In this document: positions 15,570-28,491 of the stretch, piece by piece | How the letters are laid out: each line of letters begins with the position of its first letter | Position numbering within the stretch: position 1 is the first letter of the stretch | Source: Rhyzopertha dominica | Taxonomy: Eukaryota > Arthropoda > Insecta > Coleoptera > Bostrichidae | Assembly (NCBI GenBank): GCA_025024175.1 | Contig: QCXZ01000137.1 | Coordinates: 4,774,001 to 4,838,000, forward strand | Direction: 5' to 3' | Length of the DNA stretch: 64,000 bases | The notes under the pieces: model-generated | Databases searched by the model: none | The model's input: only the letters and a program-made list of their open reading frames with translations | What the model was told of the DNA's origin: nothing | Position numbers and translations under genes: made by a program

Positions 15570-17384
15570 TGCGATTGCAAATAACAAAGTGAATGAAAAT
15601 TATCACCAGTCACGAGGAAAATAGAGATACTTGTAGTTTTTGTTCTTACTTAGCGATAACGAATATGGTTTTTATCCCGAAGTTTTTTGCAAGACCCAAA
15701 CTTGTTACCACACTTTTCTCAACTCTGAAGCAATAAATTGTACAAGTGTGATAAATTTTTAAAATAAGGAAAATATCCTTTTCAATGATGTGCCTTTTGA
15801 CTCCCTTCCCGTTAAAAAAATGCAACTTGCGCCCATATCTTGGAACCGAGAATTGACACGGAGTTGAAAAGCCTATTCACAATTTTAGAAAAATCGGTCG
15901 AACAGAACGTGAAATATCCTGCTGGTTCCATACTTTGTAGCGACTCTGTATGCATAATTGCTACATTATGTCAACGGAATACCTGCTACTTCAACAGTAC
16001 TTACTCAATGAATGTGAATTTTCGGAACATGGCATGCAAGTCGTCTATTTTGAGATAAGCTACTGCCGACTGCCTACTTCGCCAGTTTAAACGAAACTAC
16101 ACCTGTTTCATTCTATATAATGTCAATAGAAATCGAATTTCCCAATGTACTTTACATAAACGAGACTTTCTTCCGCAAATATGCAGTGTGTGTCGAATGT
16201 GCAAATTTTCTTTGAATAAATAGTAAAAGTTGCCGTGGCAAGAGCATTTGCTGCCATCAGGCCACGCTTGCTATGTTATGCAAGAATTTATCACTTACGC
16301 GTTAGAAGATACCTGATACCTCGGTTTTCTTAATGAACACGGTTAGTTAAACAATAATTATTATCGGGTTGCGGTATGTTTAATTCTAGTATTTAAATAA
16401 TGCCGGCTTTTATCGATTGAATGAAGTACCACTGTATAAATTACATTAACCTAAAATGAAGTGATTTGCCTATGGTGGCTTGTTTACTAACTATATCGGG
16501 TGGGTAAATAGATATTCTAAATTTAAGAAAAAAACAACGTAATTACCGGCCCCCTAATGCATTAAAGACTAAAACAACTGTTCGTATTTTTTACAAAACT
16601 GAATTATTTTCCTGAATTATTTTTATCGCACCGCCTGTGTGTATTTGATCACTATCTGACGTTGCCGTTTTAGGTCATGTTGCTCCCATAGAAAATACAC
16701 AATCTGTTCGAAAGGTATCTTAAGTTTCTGGCGTGAGCATATCATCAATCTTCAGAGTTTTCCACAAAGATAAGATTCATACTTTCAAAATTACGTTGAC
16801 GCTTAAATTAAATAAAGGCGATATTTGATAGACGAATTCAATTCTGTGAAAACTTAATGGATTTTAAATACCTATTTTGCCAAGCATAACTGCAGATACT
16901 GGAACGATGTCAATCGTCCTCGTATCATAGGAACTTTTCTCTTTCTGAGAATTCTCAACTGTTTTATCTCGATATGGTAAATATCTATTCCCATAACTTA
17001 GACATCATGAAACAAGATGAGGAATTGAATGAAAATGAATTCATGAATTGAATTTCAGTAGAACTGCCCCCCTGTAGGTGGAAGTCATTTTGAAATCAGT
17101 AGAAATTTTAATTTTATAAACAGCTAAATTTTCACGTCGTCTTTGGTAATGGTGTTCCTTAGTTGTGAATCAAATACCAAATTTCGTGGTTAACCATGTG
17201 TTTTCCTTTTTCCCCTAATTGTTAAACCTTCGTTTCTCTCCCGGTTTTGTTTAATATGGTGTTTTTATCTATGTTTTTATTGATGGGTGATATGACTTTG
17301 GCAGATTCTTTATCATTTATTTGATGCGTTGGCTTTTAATGTCACCTGCAGGCATGGTGCCAATTTTATCTTTCGGAGCACTCT
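15570..17384. other. No recognisable gene
   Basis: AT-rich sequence without splice-supported coding. A 72-codon open frame at 15840-16058 has no recognisable motif and I regard it as chance. Confidence 0.45.
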
Positions 17385-17884
17385 TTAATAGACGGTACTT
17401 GAACTATGGTCATTTAGAGGACTCCTCAGGCTGTTGGTTGAATTATAGCAGACAGCATTAACAACCACTATAGGTGACTGTTTAGTGGATCGCGTTCTAT
17501 GTTGATGATGCACTTGCACATCTGTGCTATTATTTTTTGTCAATTCTTCCATCACCTTCAGCAATTTTGTTGTTCTGTTTTCCATAGTAATCCTGTTCAT
17601 GCACAAAGTAACTTTCACATCCAACGATCTTATCGTGGCAAGGATAATACATTCAATGTTGTTCTCCAAGAATTTCAACTCTGCTGGTTTAAAAGGACTA
17701 CATGAGTGATGAAGCCCTCTATAACTTTACACTTTTCACACTTGATATTTTCTTCAGTATCGTGCAAAATATGTTCGCACTTGTCGCATAAAATTTGTCT
17801 ACGTGCGCCATGATAAATATAATCGCCATATATATAAAACTTGCTGAATATTTTTGATTTTTTTCGACCGGTATCCTTCTCCAT
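17385..17884 (-). pseudogene. LINE ORF1-like protein with PHD-type zinc finger
   Basis: On the reverse strand the frame from 17884 gives MEKDTGRKK…, then ILCDKCEHIL…NIKCEKCK. After a one-base shift near 17720 it continues LHHSCSPFKPAELKFLENN and then IECIILATIRSLDV in the frame ending at 17385. CxxC…CxxC…H-x-x-C spacing is that of a PHD/C4HC3-like finger followed by a coiled region, an arrangement common in ORF1 proteins of CR1-type LINEs. A nucleic-acid-binding ORF1p is the likeliest reading; a host PHD-gene fragment is the alternative. No reverse transcriptase is adjacent. Confidence 0.5.
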
Positions 17885-19760
17885 TCTTTTTCAAAAAAGC
17901 AATCAAATTTGGAAACTTACTTATATCTGCATTTTAATGGACAGAGAATACTTAAGAGTTGTACGAAAAATAGAAAAGAAAAACCTTTTCGGATGTCGTT
18001 TTTTCAGTGTTCATTTTCATCAGTAAGCACCACTTTTGTAGACAAATGTTTATATTTTGGTAAGTCTTATTTATTCCATAGTAACCCTTATGTCACAATT
18101 GTTGTATTATTCCCATAGAAACAAAAATAATTAATTTTTTAATTGAAATTTTAATCTTAGATGGAAAAGAAACATAACGAAAATTTCATATTTTCATCAA
18201 CAATTGAAATGCAAAGGATATTGTATAAACCATTGTGTTAAATAGCTTGTTTTTACACATTACACATAGCTATTTTTTATTTCGATTTTTCTACTCATTT
18301 TAAAAGGCTTTGAAACACCTCCAAGGTGAGATATTTTAACAGGAATTTTTAGGGGTGGCTCGTTTGTACTGAAACACCCAGTAGATGGATAATAATATGA
18401 GAAACCAGCAAAAGGCAGTTTAATTTTAAAATTGCGCCATCACAATGCCCATTCTCGTGACAAAAGAACAGCAGCGCGAGCGGATTATGTCCAATAATTA
18501 CGTCGAATTGCATATTCATCGAGCGTGGCTTGTTTACTGTATTCCCGAGTGCCATATATGACCACAAGAAAATCGGACGTGAGCTGAGTGTGGGAGTGTC
18601 CCGTGAGTGGGTCGATGGATTCTTTTACTTACCTGTTCCTAATCTTAACGACTGTATAGCGATACAATCGCCGATGTATTCTTTTACGCTACGAATGTAA
18701 TGTATTTTCGAGGAGGCAACTCAATGAGGTAACTTGATGCACACCTTTACGACTGTAGCGTCCACTTATAGTTATCTGCAAACCCAGCAGCGGCATTTTT
18801 CCCATTGAGTGTATAGGGATACGGTTTTCACAACTTATTTCCACAAGAAAACTCATTTTTAATAGGATGCCATGTTATTCATACCGTAATCAGATGCAGA
18901 ATTAAAAACCTAATGATATAAGGTTGTCGACGAACGGTCCTAAACAGTCAGTTTATTTGAAACTTTCAAACTGGTAAATGCACTGGTTGTGCAGAAAAAA
19001 CAACCTTACGGATTCGCCTGCTCCTGAAAGGGGCAGCTAATCATTCGTTTTCATTTAGAAGATAGTTGTTGTAATTGTAAAACTACAGTCAATCAATATC
19101 ATAGAATTTTAAAGAAAAACGTATTTATTTCAGAAAATACCAGTAATAGTATCGACAACCTGATGTCATTAGAAAGAGTTCTGTATTCTTCATCTAACTG
19201 TGGAATTAATAACATGGCACCCTATTAAAGATGAGTTATTCTTGTCTGAATTAGCAAAAACTGGATTCATAATTATATTTAAATTAAAACGTATTATCAA
19301 TTTTATACCTGCAATTGATTGCCTATTATTCCTGGAAATGAATTATGAAAACCGCATCATTCTAGCTGTTTTCATTTCGAAAATATTCAAAATGCCGAAC
19401 ACTGTAAATATTAAAATTTTTGGTAATTTATCATATGACCACTTGAAATCGTTTAAATGGTTCTTATTTAGACTCTGTGTAGTATGTATGTATTCCAAAA
19501 TTTCTCATACATAACTTATTTTGAACGGTTTAGATAGATGGTTAGTACTTTGTAAATGGTACTTGTTGAAATAGGTACTAGTTTCCACAAGAAATTCTGG
19601 AATCCAAGGTGTTTTTAATTTATCAGTAAGCTTTCTATTTTGCGACACAAAATTCGCTTCAGTTACATTTTTGCGAAACACGAAACACACATTAAATATA
19701 CTGATCAGGTTCTCAGAACTCGCTTGTAAAACTGTCTTTGAGAGTTGAAACCCAGACAGA
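17885..19760. other. No recognisable gene
   Basis: AT-rich. An open frame of 104 codons (19200-19514, plus strand) and one of 72 codons (18349-18567, minus) show no motif, no family resemblance and AT-rich codons; I treat both as chance. Confidence 0.45.
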
Positions 19761-19765
19761 TTATA

Positions 19766-20492
19766 CAGGGTGAGCTATAATCTGTATGCCAAACTGGAAC
19801 AGATTGAATAATGATATTCTAAGTAAAAACGTTATATGAACATATGTTCTTCTTCTTTTAGTTTAGAAGTTACAAGCATTTTAATTATTTACATTTATTT
19901 AATTTCCCTAAAACATTTTTAATAAAAATCTAGATATAAATTATAAAAACTGCCCAAAATAACCACCTTCCGCTAGAATACAAGCTTCACATCTTCGAAC
20001 TAAAGACCTTGTTATGCGCTGTACAGAATTTGTATCGTTTCTTATTACCTGGCTTGCATTTATTATTCTTTGTATTGATTGCTCGCGGTTGGTAATCTCC
20101 ACCTGATAAACCAGCTGCTTCGTATGACCCCACAGATAAAAATCTAAGGGATTCAAATCCGGCGAGCGTGGCGGGCAAGCTACTGGACCTCCATTACCAA
20201 TCCAATGATTTGGAAAATTATTATTTAACCATCTAGTTACTTCTCTGCCTCTATGTGGTGGTGCGCCGTCATGCTTGTACCACATATTAGCGATCACATT
20301 AAGTAGTACTTCGTCTATTAGATCATAAAGAGTATGCTCCAAAAGTTGTCTGTACAACCCTCCATTTAAGCAATCATTTATGATCTGTATAGGCAGCAAG
20401 GTATTATTGAAAAAGCCACCCCAAACATTTACACTAAAACGTCGCTGAAATCGAAGAATTGAACGAAATTGAATTGCCAATACTTTTATCAT
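19766..20492 (-). pseudogene. IS630/Tc1-like transposase, C-terminal part
   Basis: One uninterrupted reverse frame (20492 to 19941, 183 residues) contains RRFSVNVWGGFFNN, then the second catalytic block MWYKHDGAPPHRGREV. The third block is PPRSPDLNPLDFYLWG, 36 residues after the Asp of HDG, followed by the usual tail ending EGGYFGQFL. The N-terminal DNA-binding domain and the first catalytic Asp are absent, so the copy is 5'-truncated at about 20500. Downstream, a TACAGGGTGAG tip at 19768 marks the probable element end. The absence of frameshifts over 183 codons suggests a more recent insertion than the copies at 12.2 and 15.3 kb. Confidence 0.8.
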
Positions 20493-20580
20493 TATTTGTC
20501 CCTATATATTATTTTGATACAAAGTAAAATATTTTTATGAGGCTTGTCATAGCAAAAACGTTTAAAATTTAAAACGTAAT

Positions 20581-20716
20581 TAAGAATTTAGGGTGGCAAT
20601 GCCATCTGTCAGCATTACACTGACATGATGACAAAGCCACCTAGCTGTAATGACAGCGAAATAGTACTATCTGCAGTTGGTTGAGGTGTAGACAGCACAG
20701 CATAGACATGCATTTT
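20581..20716. repeat. Rearranged copy of the 37.8-38.1 kb repeat
   Basis: 20581-20642 matches 37788-37849 in direct orientation (TGGCAATGCCATCTGTCAGC and onward). It is joined at once to 20643-20716, the reverse complement of the first 74 bases of the 125-bp block at 22553 and 37982. It is therefore a fold-back arrangement of the same family. Confidence 0.7.
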
Positions 20717-22552
20717 AAAACGTAATATTTATGAGAAATCCGCTACAGTGGAAATACTTCTTCACGGTCTGGTATTTAGCTTTATAGTTTCCATAACTTC
20801 TTAGTTGAAAGAAAACTTGCGCCCTTTCAAACTTTCTTTCAGTTTGTGAAATAGATAGTAGTCAGATGGAGGCAACATAATAATTGTGAATAATATTTTC
20901 CTCTTGCCTCCTTCTACAGATAATCAACGAAGATGACATCACAACTTTCGCAGAAGACTGAAGCAAGAACTTTTCCAGTTTTTATTTCGATTTAAAGCGC
21001 ACTAATGCTTCCATTCGATTAACTGTTCACTTAATCCATGGCAACAACTTCGTTCAGAAACTCTTTCTCTTTTGATCCGTGTGGATACCCACATCGACAT
21101 CAACAATGATGGACTCGTTTATAAGAAATGCCTCGTGTCTCAACTATATATTTTAGTCCTGTTCGTAGATCTGATAATATCTTGTCATGGACTGAATCGA
21201 TGTTTTCAGGGGTGGACACAAAAATGTGTGTTTTGAAAGAAATAATTCAGTTCTTGAATTTGAGGATTTTCTCATTTGTGTCTGACATGCTTTTTTAAAT
21301 ATAACTTTTATATGGATTAACCTTTTTTGAAGAAGAACACTATATTTTAAGGAAAATGAGTCAAATTGAAGTATTCCTATGGTAATTCAATACACAAGGA
21401 AAGCTGCAAATAATTTATCCCATATTTTTCGGTTTTATTGTGTAAATCGTAAACAGTCGAGGTTCTAGTACAGAAATAGGTGAAACCTGAATAAATAAAT
21501 ATTAATTTCTTTGTTGCCTCTTACTTATTTGCCCATTACAGAAGAAATGACCCCGTTTTTGGTATGACAGTCAAGTACATCGAATGCATCACTTCGATAA
21601 ATCAAAGACCCTTCCTTTTACGTCATTTCTTCTGCCGCCTTTGCTCACGCTCTGCATTCTCAGTGCGTCTTTTCTTTTTGTTCATAAGCTCGGAATGTCT
21701 TCCAGCCAGTGCTATTTAGGGCAGAAGCCGAGTCTCCCATTCAACCTTGTCCGTTCTTGTTTTGCTTGCATTGTTGTAACATTGTTGTAGCATAACATTA
21801 TCGTCCAACCCGAACATATGGTTGTCCCCGTGGGCTGACGGTTTGGGCAGGTAACTATTTGCCACTATCGGCCTACTCCAGTGACGTCAGCCGTTTTAGT
21901 TACACCTACGTGGGGACATTTCCGTCGCTTGCCAGAGGCGTAACGAGGAAACAACTTTTTCAGTGTTTCGTTAATGTATTTTTAAACTCGAAATTAATTT
22001 AGCTTTCTGATCAGATCTAGCCGGAAAGCTGGAATACTAGATTTGGGAAATAAACGGAGACATTTTGCATTTTGATCTTAAAAAGTTTGATATTTTGTTG
22101 CTATTTGCTATATGTGTTATATTAATATTTTTTTTTATCTCCTACACACGTTTTGTTACTTTTAAAACATTATCATTTAATTTTCAAAATCGCGCAGTTT
22201 ACTTCACGGACACAAAATTTTTGTATCCCCATAAACGTATGGTGTCACTTCCACATCCAATTGTCAAAATGAAATTACGTTTTTATTTCTTATACTATAC
22301 GATTAGTAATCAGGTTTTGAGCATTTTTTCTCTCTAAACATTTTTTCTAAGACAAACAGTCCTCGTGATATTAGCAAAAATATATACATTTTTGAAATTG
22401 GTTTTTCCAAATAACTCGAAAATTATTAACTTAACAAAAAAATTACAAGAGCGCTTTCTGATCAGAAATTTGATTTTCTGTATAATACCAAAATTTAAAA
22501 AAAATCGTACGAGCAAGGTCCAAAGTAGGTTTTTTGGAAATATTTCGAAAAT
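20717..22552. other. No recognisable gene
   Basis: Intergenic. A somewhat GC-richer interval at 21780-21960 contains TGACGTCA and a few CpGs, but no open frame or family motif could be recognised. Short chance frames lie at 22065-22337 and 22334-22667. Confidence 0.4.
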
Positions 22553-22677
22553 AAAATGCATGTCTATGCTGTGCTGTCTACACCTCAACCAACTGCAGAT
22601 AGTACTATTTCGCTGTCATTACAGCTCATCAGTGCAGTTTAGGTCTAGTGTAGACAACACGGCATAGAACTGGTTTT
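22553..22677 (+). repeat. 125-bp repeat with inverted ends
   Basis: Almost identical, base for base, to 37982-38106 (one difference noticed, CTCAACC against CTCAGCC). The ends form an imperfect inverted repeat: GTCTATGCTGTGCTGTCTACAC near the left corresponds to GTGTAGACAACACGGCATAGAAC near the right. No coding content. Confidence 0.75.
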
Positions 22678-25624
22678 GCTTATATACCAAAAATGTCAAA
22701 ATTTTGGATAAATTTTCTAAGACACTTTTTGTGAAAAATTTTATTTTCTGTCTGATGGCATTTTCATTTTTTGAATATATTAAATATATCCAGAGATATT
22801 TAAGAAAAACCGTTTTCTTTAAGTGACGCTTTTTTCGTCTAAACAGTTTGCTGTACCGAAAATTTATAAGAACTAATAATACTCGCAGTTATACTACTAA
22901 TCACATACTAAAGCGAAAAAATATAAAAAAATAAAAATTTACAAAAAGGGTAGTTACCCCCTAATTTCGCCCCCTTCCCGATACCCTACTTATCCCACAA
23001 ACAATAGGTCGCTTTCGGTAGTTGAGATTTATACGTCTGCCAAATTTCATATATTAAGTCTTTCGAAAGTTATCGTGTATACAAACAAAACCACAGACAC
23101 ACAGACACACAGACAAGAAATTTGTTTTTGCTCAAATTTTGTTTTTTTTTGCGTTTTCGACCATTTTAAAGAGAATGAGCAAATAAAAATTTTTGAAAAT
23201 TTTTTCCGCGATACAATACTTCCCATCCGTTGGATGTGGAAGTAATATTATATTATTAAAAGTTGAGTAAAGCATCTCTATCACGTTTAACAAAAGATGA
23301 GTTGAAACATTTTGTTTGGAAGAATAAAGATCCGTGATCCACATAGATAATGTATAGTAATATCAAACGAAGTAATAAAGAAAAATAAATTTCTCCTTAA
23401 GCATCTACTGGTAGGCCCACGCTTTATGATTTGGAATTCGCACATATCAAAGACAAATTAATTATGTTGAATGGATTCAAAGGTCCATTCATTGTGAAAC
23501 ATCATCACACTAGAAACTTTAGAAATTTCATTTAGGAGTGAATAGGTAGCTAGTAAAGATAAAAAACATCAAAACTCAGAATGAGGAAACAACCTGGTTG
23601 TGAAACAATACCTAACACTATAATGATTTAAGCTGTTGGTTTAGTTAATCTAAGTTAAACTTAAAAATACAAGTTATAAGCCCCAGCATTATGCGTCAGC
23701 TGGCCAAACACCCCCAATTAGCATTAAATTAATGGTCGTTTTACCTCTAACAATTTTTACTCGAACCTCCAATTTTATTCAAACTTCTGCATAATTTTAA
23801 ACTCACCATTTGTTATTGTTCTCAAGCTGCTAAAATTCTTTCATGTATTACTCGTATATTCATCTTGCTGGTTGTCATTGACATGCAAAATAAGGCTCAA
23901 TATCGCCAAAAACTTATGAAATCTACAGGGATCAGCAGTTAAACACACAAATAAATTATTACAAATGTAGGTATTCCGTATGATCAATTAATCTTATAAT
24001 GGCAATGTAAGTTATACTTCGATGCAATGCGGCAATTTTTATATGACATAAAAGTAATTTATTTTTTTAACTTTAATTAGATATACATAGTTTAAATGCT
24101 TAAAGCGCCTGCCTAATGTCGTCATCTCAGTCTGAATATAAGCACATCGATAATATTCCATTAAACTTTTACATTAGCAAATTTTGGATTAAAAACCGTG
24201 ATCGCATTAGTCTGATATTTTAAATAAATCAGATTTGAGTACTTCTTTTTGCTCTCTGGCTAAAATAATGAACGGAGCATAAATCTAAAATAATGCTTTT
24301 GAGTCAATTATATCACTGCTAGATAATAACCAGACACTGCAACACATCAATAAAATGATAGCATATTACATCTCAATGTTTGACAACGATTTTGTACACA
24401 TTATGAGTAGGTACTGTTAAAATCAGAGTTAGATACTTGCATAAAATTATGCAAGACATGCTTTGTTCTGAACACCGTACATAATATACCATCTTCTTTT
24501 GGACTGAGCCTTTGAGTTTATTCGATTGTCACATTTTTCGTTTAGCTATTATTTATTTTTAAGTTAAGCCAACCTCCGTAGTCCGCCGGTGCACTGCGGA
24601 AATATATTTAATCGGATTTTCAAAAGATTTGTATACTGGCATTTTAACGACGATGACGTCGTTCTGAATTGAGCCTTGGGCATTGCAATAGGCACCTATT
24701 GATATCAGTCTTCACAGCTGAATTTGTCCGTATGGTGTACAAATACCACCAGAATAAGAGAACAGGACAGGACCTTTCGTTTTCTGACAGGTTTATGCTA
24801 TTTACTATTTCAATCTATGGCTGATGGTGACAATAATGGAACAGTAGCTTAGTTAAAAGACATTCTTCATTTAACAGCATTAATATAAGAACGATTATTA
24901 TAAGCGCGTTGCGTTTAATTTTTAACATGGGCAGTACCACCAAAAAAATGAAATTAACAATCTGATATTGCGTAAATCGGATACGTAACATTGCTTGTAC
25001 GTTACATTTCCATAATATCTACAAATTCCTCGTTCTCTTCCTAAATAAAACCGCTCTTTGCCTACGCCACTGCCCTTTTACAAATAATAGTGCGCCATTT
25101 GCATGTCGGTCGACATAAATCCAAAATTATTTGACGGTGAATTGCAGGTAAACACTGCAGAAGGCTGAGAGTTAGCTGCGGTGGTGCGAATGTGGTCGTA
25201 ACTTCTAAAATTAATGTTAAGTAATTGCACATATTGCCATTATTGCGTCAGTACCGCCCATAGTGTTTATGGTTGGTAATGAAGAGCGTCGGATGCTTGT
25301 GCATACTTGTTTTGAAACCGTGGAACGTAAATGTCTTACCTGTGGTCGATTGGTTGGAAATAATCTTCAGCAGCTTTGAAGTTCCACGTAGCTAGTGACG
25401 TCATTTATTGATAAATACAATCTACTATTCTCTTTCTACCAAATATTTAGCTGTCGCTTTTTGACAAATAATATTTATGTCCAGAATTTTCAGTATTTTC
25501 GGTTATCGTCACTATTTTGTTGTCGATTTGTACTTAATTTATTGCTGAAAGATGCAAAGTAAAAATTCACCTGACAAAATTCACCTACAAATTTTTGGTA
25601 GACTATAAAGCAGGCATTAAATTC
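22678..25624. other. Non-coding repeat-like DNA, no gene seen
   Basis: 22900-23120 resembles the non-coding part of a repeat, ending in a short (ACAGACAC)-type microsatellite at about 23088-23116. A 14-base inverted match, ACTTCCACATCCAA, links about 22248 with about 23240 and may mark the ends of a 1-kb element. The rest to 25600 is featureless; a 36-codon frame at 25269-25379 containing CLTCG is not recognisable. Confidence 0.4.
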
Positions 25625-26240
25625 CTACTTTTTATGTTCAATAGGAAGGATATCTTCAATAAGTGGTGACATTCGGTTACAAATCAGTCTCTCCAGAAGC
25701 TTGAAGCAGGTACTCGAACTCGAAGCTTCATTCACAAGCTTCCCCTGCTTCAAAACAGCGATGACTTTTGCCTTTTGAAATTCCGATGGAATCTGACCTA
25801 AAATTGAAACTGAAATCTGAAACTGTTTCAGAACTACCTCTGAGGAAGACTCCGACATGAGTGTCGAAACGTCAAGATCTAATAACCAACGTGGGAACCA
25901 GCCCGAAAAACAACATGTCATCGACAACAACCCCGGAAGCCTTCAAATCAAAATAAGAATAACCAGTTCAATGCCAAACTCCCCAGATTTTTTCTGAATG
26001 CCGGATTTATCCCATCAAAACCAGCAGCTTTTCGAACCACATTTAGTTCCGCCATATTAAAAGACTTCAAGATGGTTTCTGAAAGTGGAGTAGATCTTCG
26101 CTGTTTATACAATGTGCTCTTCATACTTCGAATTTCTTCACCATTCAACTTAACTGTATTATTATGGTGTGTCGTCATAGGGGCAACAGTTCTTGGTCTG
26201 CATAGTTTTGATGGGTGTATAACTGGTGTACGTTATTTCA
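25625..26240 (-). pseudogene. RTE-like LINE reverse transcriptase fragment, interrupted
   Basis: The reverse strand from about 26240 reads PRTVAPMTTHHNN, NGEEIRSMKSTL, then PLSETILKSFNMAELNVV and KAAGFDGINPAFRKNLG: the linker and first RT block of a non-LTR retrotransposon. From about 25800 it continues IPSEFQKAKVIAVLKQGK and STCFKLLERLICNRMSP, the next RT block. Between them, about 25810-25950 does not encode the expected 25-30 residues and instead contains an unrelated segment with the CGAAACGTC motif on the plus strand. The palm active site and everything downstream are missing. The phrase FKKAKVIAILKPGK with a class-specific linker points to RTE or a close clade. Confidence 0.75.
25840..25873 (+). 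ncRNA. Hammerhead-like motif with exact CTGAGGA box
   Basis: CTGAGGA (25840-25846) matches the hammerhead CUGANGA box. It is followed by a hairpin (ACTC…GAGT) and then GTCGAAACGTC. Box, hairpin and GAAA are in the order of a hammerhead core with a one-pair third stem. The outer stem is not convincing here. It sits as an insertion inside a LINE on the opposite strand. Activity is inferred only. Confidence 0.35.
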
Positions 26241-27790
26241 GTTTCCCCCTAAAGGAATTCCAAGATATGTTGGAAGAACCGAATTTAGAGACTCGCACAA
26301 TCCTTCACTTTTAGAATTTTTTTAGGAACATTTAAAAACAAACCTTACTGTCGAAGTTGTAAAACAGTGGAAGATCTTCGAGATGCCGTTGAAGAATGTC
26401 TTGTTTTGGAAATACCGAAGTATTAAATTTTCTCTGAGTAACTAGATTAAAATCAGAATAAGACAAAAAAATGACCATAACTCACTCACTCTGCATAATA
26501 TTTGAACTTCAATCAACAAGTATTCAAGGCGAATAAAATTTCTTAATGACAATTTGGCATTATCTCTCAGTGTGTCAGACAGCCATATGGCATTCCGTGC
26601 AATAAGAAGGCGCTATCATTAATATAAATCAAACACTTTGTACTCTTCTGGGTTGACCGTGGCGTGCGCTGAAATACAATGTGAAAGCAAGTTAGGTAGC
26701 ATTTGAATATGTAAATATGTCGTGTTGTTTGGTCCTGGGATACTCTCGTAGAAAGGAAGGTGATTTCTTTGGCATTTCAAACCGCGATGTGATATTGCAC
26801 GAACAATCGAAGCAACAGCGTGAAATGAATAATTGAGTTGTAACATCATGCGTGTTCAACATTTTGGGAGGTTGCACGTGATGCCAATTTGGTTTTCGGG
26901 GATCATCTTTTACAGTTGCGGGTTGGTAGATAAAAGTTTATGATATGAAAATGTTATTTGTGTGGTGTTGCCCATATGATTGGTATAGTAATAATAACTT
27001 TTTAAAATCACTCTATATAATAAGTTGTAGACAAAAGTTTATTTTTCATGAACATTTTGGTTACCTTGATTTTTTAAACAGCACCATACTATTTTCTGTT
27101 ATTATTTGCATCCAACTCATTTTTATGCGTCTCNAACATGTAAAATTTCAATNNGGTTACATTAGAATTTTTTTTAAAAAAACTAGCTTTTCAGTAAAAA
27201 TAAATACAAAAATTGTCTCAGGAGCGTTGTGGATCATGCATAATGAAAATTTTGACAACTTGCCAATGTTGCATAAGTCAGAGCTAAGAAGTATACTCCA
27301 ATATACTTAATTATACTTAATTTTGGTACTTCGAGTACATTGGAGTGCTTGTTTTTGGTACTTAGGTATTTTTATAGATCATGTACTTGTTCTTGTACTT
27401 GGCTCGGTCAATATAAAGTACGTNGTATTTAAACAGTGTTTAAGTTTAGTTATAATACCAATTTTCGGAGTTTTAAATTTGTCCTTGCTTGTTTTGTTAT
27501 TNTTGTTGTTGCTGCTGCTGTCGCAAACGATGGTTCGTGCAGTATACNGAGTGATCAGTTAAGAATAGACGGCAGATGTATCTTGGAAACTAATCGTGCT
27601 AGATGCTGCGGTAATTTTTTTTAAACAAATATGGCGACAGAGAGATTATGAAGTAAGTAACTTTGCAGCTAGGTGGCGCATTCAATATGACATAAAAGAA
27701 TCGTTTCTTTCTCCAAAAAGTTGCAATGCAAGGTTGGTATAAGATGAACTCATTATAATCTACGTTTAATTCTAACAAATTTTATTTTCA
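26241..27790. other. No recognisable gene
   Basis: Several frames of 60-120 codons occur, for example 26945-27310, but they are AT-rich, contain Ns at 27134-27548 and show no motif. The region is probably old repeat DNA. Confidence 0.4.
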
Positions 27791-28491
27791 AAAAAATTCT
27801 ATTTGCTATGACAACGAGAACAGAAATGCGCTTGGGTTTTTGTAAATTTGTTAACATACACAGAGAAGAAAATATACATTTTGGTAACAATATTTTGTTC
27901 ACGGATGAAGCGTGTTTTACAAGAAGAGGGAGAAATAATTTGCACAATGAACATGTCCATGCGGATCAAAGTCTACAAGCAATAAGAGTTAACCATTTTC
28001 AGTGGGCATTTAAGATTTATGGTGTGGGCTCGAATGATTGGTAATTATATTGTTGGTCCTGTAATTTTACCACAAAGATTAACAGGAGAAATTTATTTGC
28101 AACATTTGCAAAATGCGTTGCAGGTTTATTAGAGGATTTGCCTCTACACGTCCGAAGAGACATGTGGTTCACGCGTGATGGTGCTCCACCACATGTTTGC
28201 TTAAATGTTCGAAACTTCTTAAATCAGCAGTACCCGAATAAGTGAATAGGTAGGGGAAATTGCGTTCCTGTAAACTGCCCACCACGCTCTCCTGACTTAA
28301 ATCCTTTGGATTATATTCTGTTGTGGATAGGATACCTGTAAACAGTGAAGATCAGCTACGGCAACGCATTTATGATTCAGTAAATAACCTTAGAGGAGAG
28401 GAAGAAGTAATGCGAAGATACAATTAATTTTATTCGCCGTATAAATCTTTGTATGCGTGAAAATGGTGAACATTTCGAACAATTTCTGTGA
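27790..28491 (+). pseudogene. IS630/Tc1-like transposase, catalytic domain
   Basis: Pieces in successive frames give the whole DDE domain in order: NILFTDEACFTRRG (first catalytic Asp), HFQWAFKI, VWARMIGNYIVGPVILP, LTGEIYLQHLQNAL, and RRDMWFTRDGAPPH (second Asp). They continue with PPRSPDLNPLDYILL (third) and a tail ending MRENGEHFEQFL with stop at 28489-28491. At least three frame changes and one stop (YPNK*IGRG) break it. It belongs to the same broad group as the copy at 19.9-20.5 kb but is a distinct lineage. The N-terminal DNA-binding half is not recognisable upstream. Confidence 0.8.

Noticed and set aside
19200..19514. 104-codon open frame on the plus strand
   Set aside because: AT-rich codons, no motif, no splice context; frames of this size are expected by chance here.
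23088..23116. ACAGACAC-type direct repeats considered as a short CRISPR-like array
   Set aside because: Simple microsatellite in a eukaryotic repeat, no spacers.
26945..27310. 121-codon open frame with N bases
   Set aside because: Strongly AT-rich, hydrophobic and unmotivated, and ambiguous bases may hide stops.
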